Source: Cylicocyclus nassatus
Taxonomy: Eukaryota; Nematoda; Chromadorea; Rhabditida; Strongylidae
Length of the DNA stretch: 64,000 nt
NCBI GenBank assembly: GCA_958299035.1
Contig: CATQJL010000223.1
Span: forward strand, 15,719,742-15,783,741
Direction of reading: 5' to 3'
Positions within the stretch are counted from its first letter, which is position 1, and every line of letters starts with the position of its first letter. The notes under the pieces were generated by a model, which saw only the letters and a list, made by a program, of their open reading frames with translations, did not search any database and had not been told where the DNA came from. Position numbers and translations under genes: made by a program. Positions 25,701 to 35,499 of the stretch are shown in pieces.

Positions 25701-25902
25701 GAAATAAGCAAGCAGGCATGATGATAAGGCGTGCTGAACAAATCTCTAGGCATTTCTTAGTAATGTGTATTTTTTCAGCATGCGTTACGATCAAGTGGCA
25801 GTGGCCGGCGACATAAAACGGTGCTTCGCCGATTTCGTCAAAGCATCAACAATCTATAATTTCAGACGAAAGTATGCTAAGTACCTTAATAAGTACTTTT
25901 AG
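22714..25902 (+). CDS. unrecognised secreted Cys-containing protein, multi-exon
   Basis: Exons 22714-22830, 22906-23010, 23050-23072, 24624-24711, 24761-24863, 24921-25021, 25109-25191 and 25779-25902 join in phase and encode 247 aa. The N-terminus (MLLSCLRGLAVLWLTHRFVL) reads as a signal peptide. The rest is soluble-looking, with cysteines in NPCMIDRDACVP, VNCTCIL, KWCAEGECAAF, LLCGYKCAKFYW, LCRQKCAQ and KRCFADF. Motif-free stretches such as SSGIYAHMADLLHIIEM and VFAEFDLPK read as ordinary protein. Junctions use good GTAAG/GTGAG donors; the 23-nt third exon is the weakest. Two further small exon-like pieces (25514-25533, 25580-25620) have splice sites but would shift the final frame, so I left them out as possible alternative exons. 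Intron 3 holds a MITE. Probably a nematode-specific excretory/secretory protein; the function is unknown. Confidence 0.65.
24271..24453. mobile_element. MITE with about 50-bp GC-rich inverted repeats
   Basis: The arm cctttgattcaagtggcttg...gaaggcggggctttgt is mirrored as acgaagccccgccttcc...agccagttgaatcaaaggg, with a loop of about 75 bp. It lies in intron 3 of the secreted-protein gene. No ORF. The arms are far more GC-rich than the host DNA. Confidence 0.8.
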
Positions 25903-26148
25903 TGCTTTTATTAGTCTCTACTGTATTTGTTGCATGTGTATACATCTTTCACTGCTGTGCTAACGTCGTAAAGACTTAAACAAATACTTTTCCTTATCGT
26001 TTGTAAAAAACCCCTTTGATGCCAATCATATTAGGAAGCCATGGACTAAAATAACAGATTGTCTGAGGCAGCTATAACGAAATGCGTTTCATGGATCTGT
26101 CAGATTTTTCCGGGACCTCGCCTTCAAGCTCCTCCCCCCTCCACTGGT

Positions 26149-26560
26149 TTTGGTATACACCAAGCTGGTACCACAACGGGTATAACTGTTTATTGGATAG
26201 TAGCGGAGCAGCCGCTGACTATTAACAGTGAATATGCGGAACAGCCGCTGACGATAGTGGTATTAATCGAACCAACACCAGAACTAAGTATTCAGGCCCT
26301 TTTATGCCACTATTTTGGGCGTGGATAACCTGAATGCTCACTTCTGGTAAACAATAGTATCATACAGCATGAAGGATTGCCTACATGAAAGTAGGCGCCG
26401 CCAAGTAGACTATCAAGCACAGCGAAGGGGTGACCTGGCGGCTTAAGTGGTCAGTGAACAATAAGGTTTGTCAACGACAAGCTAACAGATATGCTAAATA
26501 TAACATACACGGTAAATCTACAATGCTAAAGGTTGTAGATTATTTGGATAATCTACGACA
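26149..26560 (-). repeat. 3' LTR of the BEL/Pao element
   Basis: 412 bp, with no mismatch to the other LTR that I can see. On the minus strand it begins TGTCGTAGATTATCC and ends GGTGTATACCAAA. The outer flank carries the ctggt target duplication. The minus-strand LTR start contains a small inverted repeat (gtagattatcc/ggataatctac). Confidence 0.95.
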
Positions 26561-26647
26561 GTGGGGCGCGCGACGGAAGGCGCGTAAGCAAGAAAATATA
26601 AATCACAAAAGTTACACGTGGGTTACAAAAGTTCATCACAGCATTAG

Positions 26648-29236
26648 CTAAGTCACGTACATCACATGATTTCTGTAACGGGTTCGTTGTCTTCGTCTGG
26701 GATTCGTAAGGTGGTCGGCCATCATGTCGTGGTCGGCCTTCGGGGCCAGGCGCGACGCTGAAGCGAGACATCTCGGTTGAGCATCAGTAATCATCTTCAC
26801 GAATTGTCCTTGAGTCCTTGGTTTTCGGCGTTTGCGATCGAATTGTTGTCCACGAGATGCGCTGTTACGTTGGCAGCTTTCGTGTTTCGTAAATGACTTC
26901 TCAGGTTGTGCGAACATATTCATCGGATACGGACGACTGAGCTTCTTTGCTCGGCGTTTGGAAGTTTTGCGCCCAGCTTGTTCGACGCTTCTAACTGGCT
27001 TCTGCTTCATTGAGTTTCCTTTACTCACTGGGTGATTGTAGGAGACCATGGTGATTGCGGTGTTCTGCGAATGCTCCTCCATCTTGATTCCATATATCGG
27101 ACTGCTTCCGGAGATTGCATGACCGAAAACAGTAGGGGTGAGAATAAGTCCTGACGGAAGAATTGTACATGGTCGATCCCTCAAGATGAATTGATCGATC
27201 AGATCTTGACCAATGAGAATGTCCGGTGTGAACCGTCGCGTCTTCAGATCCGGTTGTGCTACTCGAATCTTTCTTTTTCGAATCAACCTTCTATCCTCTG
27301 CGCTTAGCCAAGCTGTACTCATCGCGGAAGTGAGTGTTGACTTTGTGTGTATGTTCACGGCTTTGATAGCGACTCCAGCAGACGTTGTTCTCAGTGTAAG
27401 CGGGACTTCACTGGATGTGAAATGTGCGGTAGATCCTCCGAAGCCGCCAATCTTGAAAGTGGTGTTTTGCAGCACTGGTAAGCCAAGAGCTTGGGTCTTC
27501 TTTGCATTGATGAAGCTCTTTTGTGCACCTCCATCAAAGAAAACAGTTACGGGCTTATAGCTGGTCGATGTGTAGTCGTATGCGAGTGCAGTCGCCGTCA
27601 TCAGTACGTGCTGCATTTCTCTTTCTCGCTTCGTGCTCTTGTTGTGGAGAATTTCAGAATTTTGCGCAAATTCAGGGTTTCTCGGGAGATCTTGATCGCG
27701 AGCAGATCGTTGCTGCGATCGCCTGGTTGGGGTGCCTCTAGATGCCGAATAGCTACCCATGCATACGGCAGTGTGGTGGTTTTCGTGGCACTTGTAGCAG
27801 AACTGTGAGCTTGTGCAATCACTAATCCTGTGATCGGTTTGAAGACATCTGAAGCACAGCCTTTGTTTCCTGGCTTCATCACGTCGCTCTGCTGCTGTTT
27901 GGAATGTTGTGCATCTCGTCGCATCATGTTGGTAACTTCCGCAGATGCACTGAGCAATCGAATCTCTCGAAGATCTATTTCCTTGACCGTAGTTCGAATT
28001 GTATGCGACTGAGTCTTCTTCATAGTTCAGCCTTTCATCAACTTCTTGATCGGAATTAGAGCGTGCCATAATTTTGCAGTCCTCGAATGCTTGGAATGTG
28101 TCCATTGAAAGGGCGATTGTTTCCTTAAGAGCTACCGCACTTTCCAGGGTCTCTAGTATTTCCTCGGTAGATAACGGTTTGTCTTCGTTTTGCTCTTTGC
28201 TGAACACCTTTTCGCTCAGTGTTGTTGGGAATTTTGAGAGTATCAATCGTCTCCACATTCGCCCGTTGTCCAAGGTGACTCCCGCACACTCAATGTGAGT
28301 GAGCTTTTCAGTCACATCGGTTAACATTTTTCGGCAGCTACTCGCGTCTTCCTTTGCTCGCGGAAGTTTTTCGAGCTCTGTGATGAGAAGATCAGCTATG
28401 CATCCGGACTTGTTGTATCTCTTGTCGAGGAGTTTCACAGCTTTGTCGTAATTTTTCCCTATCACAGGAATATTGCCAAGCATAGAAGCAGCAGATCCTT
28501 TTAGTGCTTGCCTCAGAAATAGGAACTTATCCGTGTTGCTGAGCTGTGAGTTGCTATGGATGAGCGAGTCGAAAATTGTCCAAAATGTTGGATAGTCTTT
28601 GTAGTTTCCATTAAACGTTGGAACTTCAAGCACTGGTAATCGGACTTTGTTCTCATTGTGTTGTCTTGTTGATAGACAACTATCCGTGTCGGTGTCCTGC
28701 ACTGATGTTCGCATCGAGGACGATGCTATTGCATGAATTAGGCTCGACTGTTTTTCCAATTCCCTCATCCGGTATTTTAGCCTATTTGACCAGTTAATAG
28801 CTTCCATCTGCACTGTGTTTGCTTCAGTAGAAAGAAATACATCAAGATCAGTCATAAGCCTTTCTCTTTCTGATTGGTCTTTTCTTGATCCGAGAAAGTT
28901 CATAGCATTCTGGATCTGTGCTTCCAGGTATTCCAAAAAGCCTTTGAGAGAAATTTCTGCCTCCTCAATTTCTGCCATTTTATCCACAATGAAGGCGTTG
29001 CATTCCGTTGCCGTTGTTGGGAAGTTGAAGGCTTGATCTATTTCCCTGATTTTGCTCTGGAGGCTGCCAACTGAAGAGCAAGCCACTGTGATGCGTGTTT
29101 TGAATCCAGCTAGCTCAGCCATTGTTTGTCTGGTGCGCATAGACTTGATGCGTACAGAAGGCTGATAGGAGTTTGTTTTTGCTAAGCTATAGATTGACCT
29201 GATAGCTAGCAGCAAGCTCTTGCTTTGATTGATCAA
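26648..29236 (-). CDS. BEL/Pao Gag-protease polyprotein, truncated before RT
   Basis: A single open frame of 862 codons. The first third is a helical Gag-like region. The stretch LPVLEVPTFNGNYKDYPTFW (about residue 200) is the classic BEL/Pao gag core and is followed by FLRQALKGSAASML. Two CCHC zinc knuckles, CFRCLQTDHRISDC and CYKCHENHHTAVC, follow a CICGSYQHD motif (about residues 435-500). A retropepsin-like domain comes next, with FFDGGAQKSFI as active-site motif (about residue 570) and ILIGQDLIDQFI downstream. The last 130 residues are basic and low complexity (RKTSKRRAKKLSRPYP, RRRQRTRYRNH) where RT should begin, so pol appears to have been deleted with the frame kept open. Translation could start at the first Met or at the MAELAGF Met about 38 codons later. 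The intact frame in a young insertion suggests the protein is still made. Confidence 0.93.
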   Translation of the reverse strand: MINQSKSLLLAIRSIYSLAKTNSYQPSVRIKSMRTRQTMAELAGFKTRITVACSSVGSLQSKIREIDQAFNFPTTATECNAFIVDKMAEIEEAEISLKGFLEYLEAQIQNAMNFLGSRKDQSERERLMTDLDVFLSTEANTVQMEAINWSNRLKYRMRELEKQSSLIHAIASSSMRTSVQDTDTDSCLSTRQHNENKVRLPVLEVPTFNGNYKDYPTFWTIFDSLIHSNSQLSNTDKFLFLRQALKGSAASMLGNIPVIGKNYDKAVKLLDKRYNKSGCIADLLITELEKLPRAKEDASSCRKMLTDVTEKLTHIECAGVTLDNGRMWRRLILSKFPTTLSEKVFSKEQNEDKPLSTEEILETLESAVALKETIALSMDTFQAFEDCKIMARSNSDQEVDERLNYEEDSVAYNSNYGQGNRSSRDSIAQCICGSYQHDATRCTTFQTAAERRDEARKQRLCFRCLQTDHRISDCTSSQFCYKCHENHHTAVCMGSYSASRGTPTRRSQQRSARDQDLPRNPEFAQNSEILHNKSTKREREMQHVLMTATALAYDYTSTSYKPVTVFFDGGAQKSFINAKKTQALGLPVLQNTTFKIGGFGGSTAHFTSSEVPLTLRTTSAGVAIKAVNIHTKSTLTSAMSTAWLSAEDRRLIRKRKIRVAQPDLKTRRFTPDILIGQDLIDQFILRDRPCTILPSGLILTPTVFGHAISGSSPIYGIKMEEHSQNTAITMVSYNHPVSKGNSMKQKPVRSVEQAGRKTSKRRAKKLSRPYPMNMFAQPEKSFTKHESCQRNSASRGQQFDRKRRKPRTQGQFVKMITDAQPRCLASASRLAPKADHDMMADHLTNPRRRQRTRYRNHVMYVT

Positions 29237-29940
29237 CCGTCAAGGAGCTTAAGAGGGTCGTCTGCTAACTGTGGATTGACCGAGCAGCTAGTTAGACCTC
29301 TTTACTAAGCTGTGGATTGGACCTAACAGCTTAGTAAGGTGACTCTTGTACGTGAAAGTGGATGAACCAGCAATCACAGAGTCTTTTTTGGCTATAGGAA
29401 GCCAAAAAAAATTCGAGGAGTTCTTTTACTAACTGTGGATGAACCAGTCAGCTAGTTAGAACCCTCTGCTAAGCTATGGATAGGACCTGATAGCTTAGCG
29501 AGTTGACTTTTTATGTGAAAGTGGATGGACCAGCAATCACAGAGTCTTTTTTGGCTGTTGAAAGCCAAAAAAAAAGTTCGAGGAGTTCTTTTACTAACTG
29601 TGGATGAACCAGTCAGCTAGTTAGAAAACCTCTGCTAAGCTATGGGATAGCTTAGCAAGACTCGTATTAGTAAAAGTGGATGAACCAACAATTGCTAGAG
29701 TCGAATATTGGCTAATTAGTAGCCTAGAGTGCGAGGAGTCTGTTGCTAACTGTGGATGAACCAGTCAGTTAGCTAGAAACCTCTACTAAGCTGTGGATAG
29801 GACCTGACAGCTTAGTAAGACTCTTGGTCGCGAAAGTGGATGAACCAGCAATCACGAGAGTCGAATAATCGGCTGTTAGTAGCCTGCCACGCGGGACTTT
29901 TATCGAATTTCGGTGAGCAACACCGAAGAGACGATCCGTT
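29237..29940 (-). repeat. retroelement leader: four-unit array of hairpins sharing one loop motif
   Basis: Between PBS and gag the leader is built from about four units of 150-180 bp. Each unit holds hairpins with different stems. Type A: ctaac/gttag at 29265-29295, 29429-29459, 29594-29624, 29746-29772. Type B: actaagct/agcttagt around 29302, 29467, 29632 and 29784. Type C: gactct/agagtc around 29341, 29503, 29658 and 29818. Type D: ggct/agcc, in two units extended to ttttttggct/agccaaaaaa. A, B and C hairpins share the phrase gtggat(n)acc near the loop in about eleven of twelve cases (RNA sense GGTTCATCCAC or GGTCCATCCAC). Stems differ between types and change in compensating ways between units, which points to selection on RNA structure. 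Confidence 0.8.
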
Positions 29941-29953
29941 GGCCGATGCACCA
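29941..29953 (-). promoter_or_regulatory. primer-binding site matching tRNA-Gly(GCC)
   Basis: Immediately inside the 5' LTR the minus strand reads TGGTGCATCGGCC. This is the exact complement of the last 13 nt of mature tRNA-Gly(GCC): CCA, the A discriminator and the acceptor strand of the genes at 20296-20366 and 63674-63744. It fixes both the orientation of the element and the likely primer. Confidence 0.92.
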
Positions 29954-29954
29954 A

Positions 29955-30366
29955 TTTGGTATACACCAAGCTGGTACCACAACGGGTATAACTGTTTATT
30001 GGATAGTAGCGGAGCAGCCGCTGACTATTAACAGTGAATATGCGGAACAGCCGCTGACGATAGTGGTATTAATCGAACCAACACCAGAACTAAGTATTCA
30101 GGCCCTTTTATGCCACTATTTTGGGCGTGGATAACCTGAATGCTCACTTCTGGTAAACAATAGTATCATACAGCATGAAGGATTGCCTACATGAAAGTAG
30201 GCGCCGCCAAGTAGACTATCAAGCACAGCGAAGGGGTGACCTGGCGGCTTAAGTGGTCAGTGAACAATAAGGTTTGTCAACGACAAGCTAACAGATATGC
30301 TAAATATAACATACACGGTAAATCTACAATGCTAAAGGTTGTAGATTATTTGGATAATCTACGACA
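29955..30366 (-). repeat. 5' LTR of the BEL/Pao element
   Basis: 412 bp, matching 26149-26560 with no difference that I can see. It is flanked at 30367-30371 by the ctggt target duplication. The PBS begins one nucleotide inside its inner edge. Confidence 0.95.
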
Positions 30367-30524
30367 CTGGTTCAGTTTTCCTCTTGGAAAGACGACATCA
30401 AGTCTGTAAAGCTCCTTGAATGCTTTGGTCGATAGTGATATCTTCGAGTTAGGAAGCAACGCGTATTGCTTACAGAGTTTATTGTGCTGATTTATTTAAA
30501 AGCCACACGCCACACCAGGGCCTG

Positions 30525-30770
30525 GCACCAGCTGGCACGGGGCAAGCTGGATATCGTTTTTGGGGCAAAAAGCAAAGGGGATATCGTTTTTGTGGGTGAA
30601 GACATACGCAAAATTCGCAAATTTTTTTAGGATTTTAGAGGGGATATCGTTGAGGATCAAAGGGGACTTCGTAAAATTTCCCAAAAGTCAAGGGGGACTT
30701 CGTAAAAATTGGCAAATTTCAAAGGGGACTTCGTTTTCAAAATTCCCTGGTGCCAGCTCGTGCCGAGCCC
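30525..30770 (+). repeat. low-complexity dispersed repeat with iterated GGGGA(T/C)(A/T)TCGT motif
   Basis: The phrase gggga(t/c)(a/t)tcgt occurs at least six times in about 200 bp, separated by a-rich spacers. The block ends with the partial inverted pair tggtgccagctcgtgcc / ggcaccagctggcacgggg. A diverged relative lies inverted at 275-490. Confidence 0.6.
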
Positions 30771-32683
30771 TGCGCCACACATTTGCGAAGACGAGTGCAA
30801 AAATTAGTGAACAAAGTTCGCTTAACTCATCAATTCAGATTTGTTATCCTCTCTTGCCTTGGCATGTATAATAGAAACACCCAGCTATAGTTTCACTCCA
30901 TTCTTTCTTTTTTTGATGTTTCGAACACGCTTTATATTGGTGCTTTGCGTGGCTGTAAACATAAACAAGGTCTTATTTTACCTCCCACCCAGCATATGTT
31001 AGATTGGGAACTAAATTTTGCAACTTTTTCCATAATTTTACTCTCTTTGGATATGGCCCATTAAAACTTTCACATTGTGTAGAACGTAATATGTGCTACA
31101 ATTGCGCACAAACTGTCTGCATTTCGAACACGAATTGGAGAACTTCAGGCGTTTTTCGCAAACTAATGGGTTTCGAGGTTTTTTGGAGTTACCAGCCAAA
31201 ATAAAGCCTTAGCAAGGGGGCTGGAACATCAAAATTCGCCGAGTCTACGTACAGCGGGGTCATTTGATCCATTAAATACGAATATTATTTTCATTTGTTG
31301 AATCAATCGCTCTTTTCTGGTTTAGGCTGAGACTGCACAACGTCCGTAAACTTACGGTAATCGTACAAGAAAGCCCCTACATGCAGTTTTAGTGTAGTTT
31401 TCATGATCAGCATGTCGGATACCCCTACCCCCTCCCATGCCAAATTTGAGCCAAATCTGTGTTTTATAATTTTTTCCCTTATACCATGTACCCACTGTAA
31501 TCCACTGCGACGCCAGAATTTGTCAGAACAGGAGCATAACTTTCATAATGGCAAAATTTGAGTGCATCATTATGAAAAATAGGAAACTTATCGGAAATTG
31601 GCAGACTTATTTCCAATCTAGTAGCTCCTGACGGGCAAACAATTGCACATGCAGCAGGGCTGTAAATGAAGACTAGTATTCGGCATGGGGCTGGAAATAG
31701 AAATCTCGAGCCTCTAAATATGTTAAAAATATAGAATCTTACTACCTCGCTTCTCCAGTAGCGCACTAAGCGACCAGCATTGTACAGTCGAGTAGATTTT
31801 CCGCGCAATATAATATGTTTGCAGTGCAGGTAAAATGCAGCAAAATTTGTTCGTAAACAACTAGCCAAGCCAATGTCGGCATTTTGCGCGCGCAGTTGTC
31901 CGGCATCACAGGCATAGCCAGAGCCCTGCACACATTGATTGAAGCATTTCTGGAAACGAAGTCCTCCATGACTTTGCCTAAAGTTGCAAAGTCCCTTTTG
32001 GCGTGGAAGTCAGTGCGGAAACCCTTATTCAAGCAGCATAACAATAAAAAAAGCAAAAAAAAAATCGGATTTCGAGGGTATTTAACATAACAAGAAACCA
32101 AAAAAAGAGTTAATTAAAGGCTCCGTCATTGTGTATAGTTACATTTTAATGTCTAGAATGTTGAAAAGCTCTTAAGCCAACAAATTTATGGCCTCAGCTA
32201 TCGGCGATGCATATATTGCCACATAGCAAAGGATATCGCTTGTGATTGGAGTGCGATATTTATCAATCCGTAGGTTTCCACTATTTTTGGCTCAAAAAAG
32301 AGGAAGGCAGTGGTTTGATCCGCTCTCCTTACTATATGATAGATTTTCCGAGCGTTTTAATCGTCCAAATCAAAAAGTTCCAAAACTTAGGCGAACTCCT
32401 CAGCAATCGAATATTTGTAAGTATGTATTTTGGCGATTTTCAACAACCGTTATGAAATGTCGGCGTCATACGAAGTCTTAGCGCATTTTTCCTAACTTTT
32501 CATTGACAACCCTGATACTGTATGGTATAAACTTGCATAGAGAGCTACTGCAAAAAGTATCCAGAAAGCCTTCGTCCTTGCAATGACAATTGTTCCCTAG
32601 CTTGGCTAAGTAAATCAAGATTGAAACAATAACGTTTGAAATTCTCATTTTGACGAGACACAGCGAAACACTGAGAGCACTTA
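30771..32683. other. no supported gene; contains a Tc1-like terminal fragment
   Basis: At 31787 the sequence TA-cagtcgagtagatttt closely matches the terminus of the TA-flanked element at 62120-62860. One inverted repeat end of that family is therefore present here, without an obvious partner. The minus-strand ORFs at 31479-31931 and 31766-32101 look like repeat-derived reading frames. Confidence 0.4.
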
Positions 32684-33143
32684 CAAGGGAATGGTCAGAA
32701 ATCGAAGTGGCCATTCAGACAAGCTGCGTAGCGTTAGATGCAGCATGAAGCGCTGACACTAAATCTATCTTCTTTATCTGCTTATCGCTTTTCTGGACGA
32801 AGTTATAAGCCATTAAAGACCATTATTTTGCTTAGAAATTATGCGTGAAATTGAAAATTCAGCCGTACAGAGCCTCGTTTGCCTCAATGCTAGGCCAAAA
32901 CATGCAGCTAGCTTACTTGAAAATTTGAAGCCAAAAGCCGAGCTAAAAGTACAACAATATGCTCAATTTCGCTGTTTTTATATATGATTTTTTTACAATA
33001 AAACCGCTTGTAGCTTCGTCCACAGAAGCGGAAAGCAGATAAGGAAGACAGATTCGAAGTCAGCGTTTTATACTGCATCGAATGATATACAGCTTGTTTG
33101 GTTTGGCCACTTCGACTTCTGACCATTCCCTTGTTAGCAGGAA
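32684..33143. mobile_element. foldback MITE, family 1
   Basis: The arms 32684-32810 (ttacaagggaatggtcagaa...) and 33006-33143 (...tgaccattcccttgttag) are imperfect inverted copies around a loop of about 195 bp. The same arm phrases, diverged, occur in the element at 36050-36565. No ORF. Confidence 0.65.
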
Positions 33144-33752
33144 CAGGGATTCACAAACTTCACGATTCCTTTGTATAACTCTTTTTATTTGTTTCTTTTG
33201 TTCTGCAAAGTTGCGCACCGCTATGGCATTCATATTCATACAAGGTCGAAAAATCTCGCTTCAAATCTAGTGCAGCTCACGTACAAAATCAATGTGATGA
33301 GAGTATGCTCCAAATAGAAGCTTGATTATGATTAGAGTATTACTGGCTAAGAGTTTATTTGATTATGAATTATGATTGTAAATTTGTAGTAGAGTATCTA
33401 CACCTTTTCTTACATTGAGTCTTAGAATTTAGTCTAAGCGACAGTCAAGAGTATTGAAGAATGCCCCTTTTGCCATCCGAGTAAGCGTTGAATTTTGATT
33501 GAAAATTTGTTTTACTTAGAGGTTGCTATTGTGATTGTGTGTAATAGCGCTAAAGTTTTCCAGCCTGAGATTGGAGGCGAATCCACATGAAGTGGAAGAA
33601 ATTTATACAGATTGAAGACAATCAACACTATCATATCCCCAATAAGCTCCAGGCACCAAGTAGTGTTGACAACTATCAGACCAAAACCACATCAAGTAGA
33701 ACACCATAAGGGAAGTCAAAAGTTGCAGTCGCTTGAGGTAACATGCTTATCT

Positions 33753-34178
33753 TAAAGGCAGTGTCTCACCACAATTTGGTTGTCGGGTTTTTCGCATTTT
33801 GCAAGCCTGTCGGACCCTGTCTAGCACTGTATAGGTCTAAAATCGCACGAAGTCCCCAAAAACCCCGTTTTCTGGAGGCCCCGCGGAAGCAACGTGGACG
33901 AGTTGTACCTTTCAACTTCAGCCTCAGCTACAGTGGCAGCAACACAGGAGAGGTGGATGCCAAGTGGAGGGACATGTTCAAACGCGTTAGGGGGGAGACC
34001 GAAGGAGTCGTCCGCGCGTACCAACTCGCTCTCCGCGTACCACTTTGAGCGAATTTTTCTCAGCGTAGAGGGGGTCAAATTGAGTGGGACTTGTTGCAAT
34101 GGCCTATTTAGACGTCCCTGTAATGGAATATGTAAAAATCCGCGCGACCTCAACTTTGGTGAGACACTGCCTTTAAGC
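33753..34178. mobile_element. MITE with 20-bp terminal inverted repeats ttaaaggcagtgtctcacca
   Basis: The left end ttaaaggcagtgtctcacca and right end tggtgagacactgcctttaa are perfect inverted copies. The interior is GC-richer and itself partly palindromic. The outer TTA/TAA (or TTAA) fits a PIF/Harbinger-type or piggyBac-type target; sequence alone does not decide. No transposase, so non-autonomous. Confidence 0.8.
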
Positions 34179-34651
34179 ATTGACACGTTGACGACAACGC
34201 GCATTTTTAGTTGTCTGCCTTGTGGGACAATGCCTTTCACGAACGAGTCGAAAATTTCTAGCTAAAATCAAGCAGATCGTCATCTTAACTATACCTACAC
34301 AAATTTTTGAAAGCAGCCAAGAAACGACAAGGTATTTTCTAGGGTCAAAGCGTAAAAGACCTCAGGGAACGGATGTACCCAGTAATTGCTATTATTTCAA
34401 AAAAAAATTTATGCCGTGACCCCCTATGTGGGTCACATTGTCCCACGTAGCAGTCATTGCATGACCCACCATGTGGGTCACGTTGTCGTCAATGTGTTAA
34501 AGGAACCTAAGTAACAGATCACTTTTGAGTGTATTCATTGAAAACGTACTTATGTGATATGGCCAACCATACTTACCTGGATTTAGTTAGACTATTTATC
34601 GGCCCTAATGTTCCAACTTTCAGCTCCAGAAGGAAGTGTGTGGAATTAATA

Positions 34652-35296
34652 TTAGGTTGATGCGAAAATAGTGGCCGTTTTTCCAAACCTTTTTCAGAAT
34701 AACCTTTCTCCATCAAAATTTCTTCCTTCAAACAAATGCAGCAAACCACCGAGAAGCTCTTTCCATAAGCTCTCTTCCAGCTTTATCTATTAAAGAGTTA
34801 CAGAGCTTCAAATAATCGGATTCAAAACCAGAATTTCATCGCATTCACTTTCTGCAGAATTCAAGCACGAAAGAACGTCGCTTCACCGAAATCCAGCTGC
34901 TTTATGTAAAAAAAATTGTTTACGTTATGCACACTCAAACATTTTCTTTCAAATTATCTAGATCAAGATATGGCGCCTCAACATGAGTTTTGTCAAGCCC
35001 TCTCTGACTTCTTTTGTACTGAGGGCTTTCGGCTACAGAATAGACTACTTATCATTTATATAACAATCTCTGAAGGGAGTATAGTATGTCAAACGAGGTC
35101 TCGGAAAAAAACCTTTGGTTTTTAACCCAAAATTTTCTGCTCGTTTGAAATATGAGTATAAATAAACGTGCGCTATATCGCGAAAGGTTTTCTGCTTCTG
35201 TTGGTCTTTATCGCATTAAGAAAGGTAGACTTCTCAGAAAGTTATAGCATGTCAAAGTGAAAACTCGCAAAGCGGCCATTATTTTTGCATCAACGT
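34652..35296. mobile_element. mariner-type MITE (TTAGGTTGATGC ends)
   Basis: Begins ttaggttgatgcgaaaat and ends with the inverted ...atttttgcatcaacgta, flanked by TA. The tag TTAGGTTGATGC is a typical mariner terminus. About 645 bp, no transposase. Same family as the elements at 43143-46194. Confidence 0.75.
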
Positions 35297-35499
35297 ATTT
35301 GTGAAGGCGCTAGATCATAATTAAAGAAAGAACAACGTCTGGATTCAAAACAAGCTCGTACGTCATAAGCACCATATACACGACATAAAACATATATAGA
35401 AATAATAGCTTGCTTACCCTGCTCCGCTCGGCCCTGTCAAAACATTGCAATAAAGATCCCATCCCTACCCCTGAAAGCCTTCCACTGTGCCCACTTCTA

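Larger units (their letters stand above)
26149..30366 (-). mobile_element. non-autonomous BEL/Pao-type LTR retrotransposon (gag-protease only)
   Basis: Two 412-bp LTRs that look identical by eye bound the element, and both outer flanks carry the 5-bp target duplication ctggt (26144-26148 and 30367-30371), so the insertion is young. On the minus strand the order is 5' LTR, a PBS matching tRNA-Gly, a leader of about 0.7 kb made of repeated hairpins, one long gag-protease ORF, then the 3' LTR only about 90 bp after the stop. Reverse transcriptase, RNase H and integrase are absent, so mobility must depend on a full-length relative. No purine-rich tract precedes the 3' LTR. Confidence 0.95.

Noticed and set aside
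31479..32101. Minus-strand ORFs of 150 and 111 codons
   Set aside because: They overlap each other in different frames, lie over a Tc1-like terminal repeat and show no domain.
33743..34265. ORFs of 101-139 codons on both strands
   Set aside because: They lie within the MITE bounded by ttaaaggcagtgtctcacca ends. The interior is palindromic, which opens frames on both strands.
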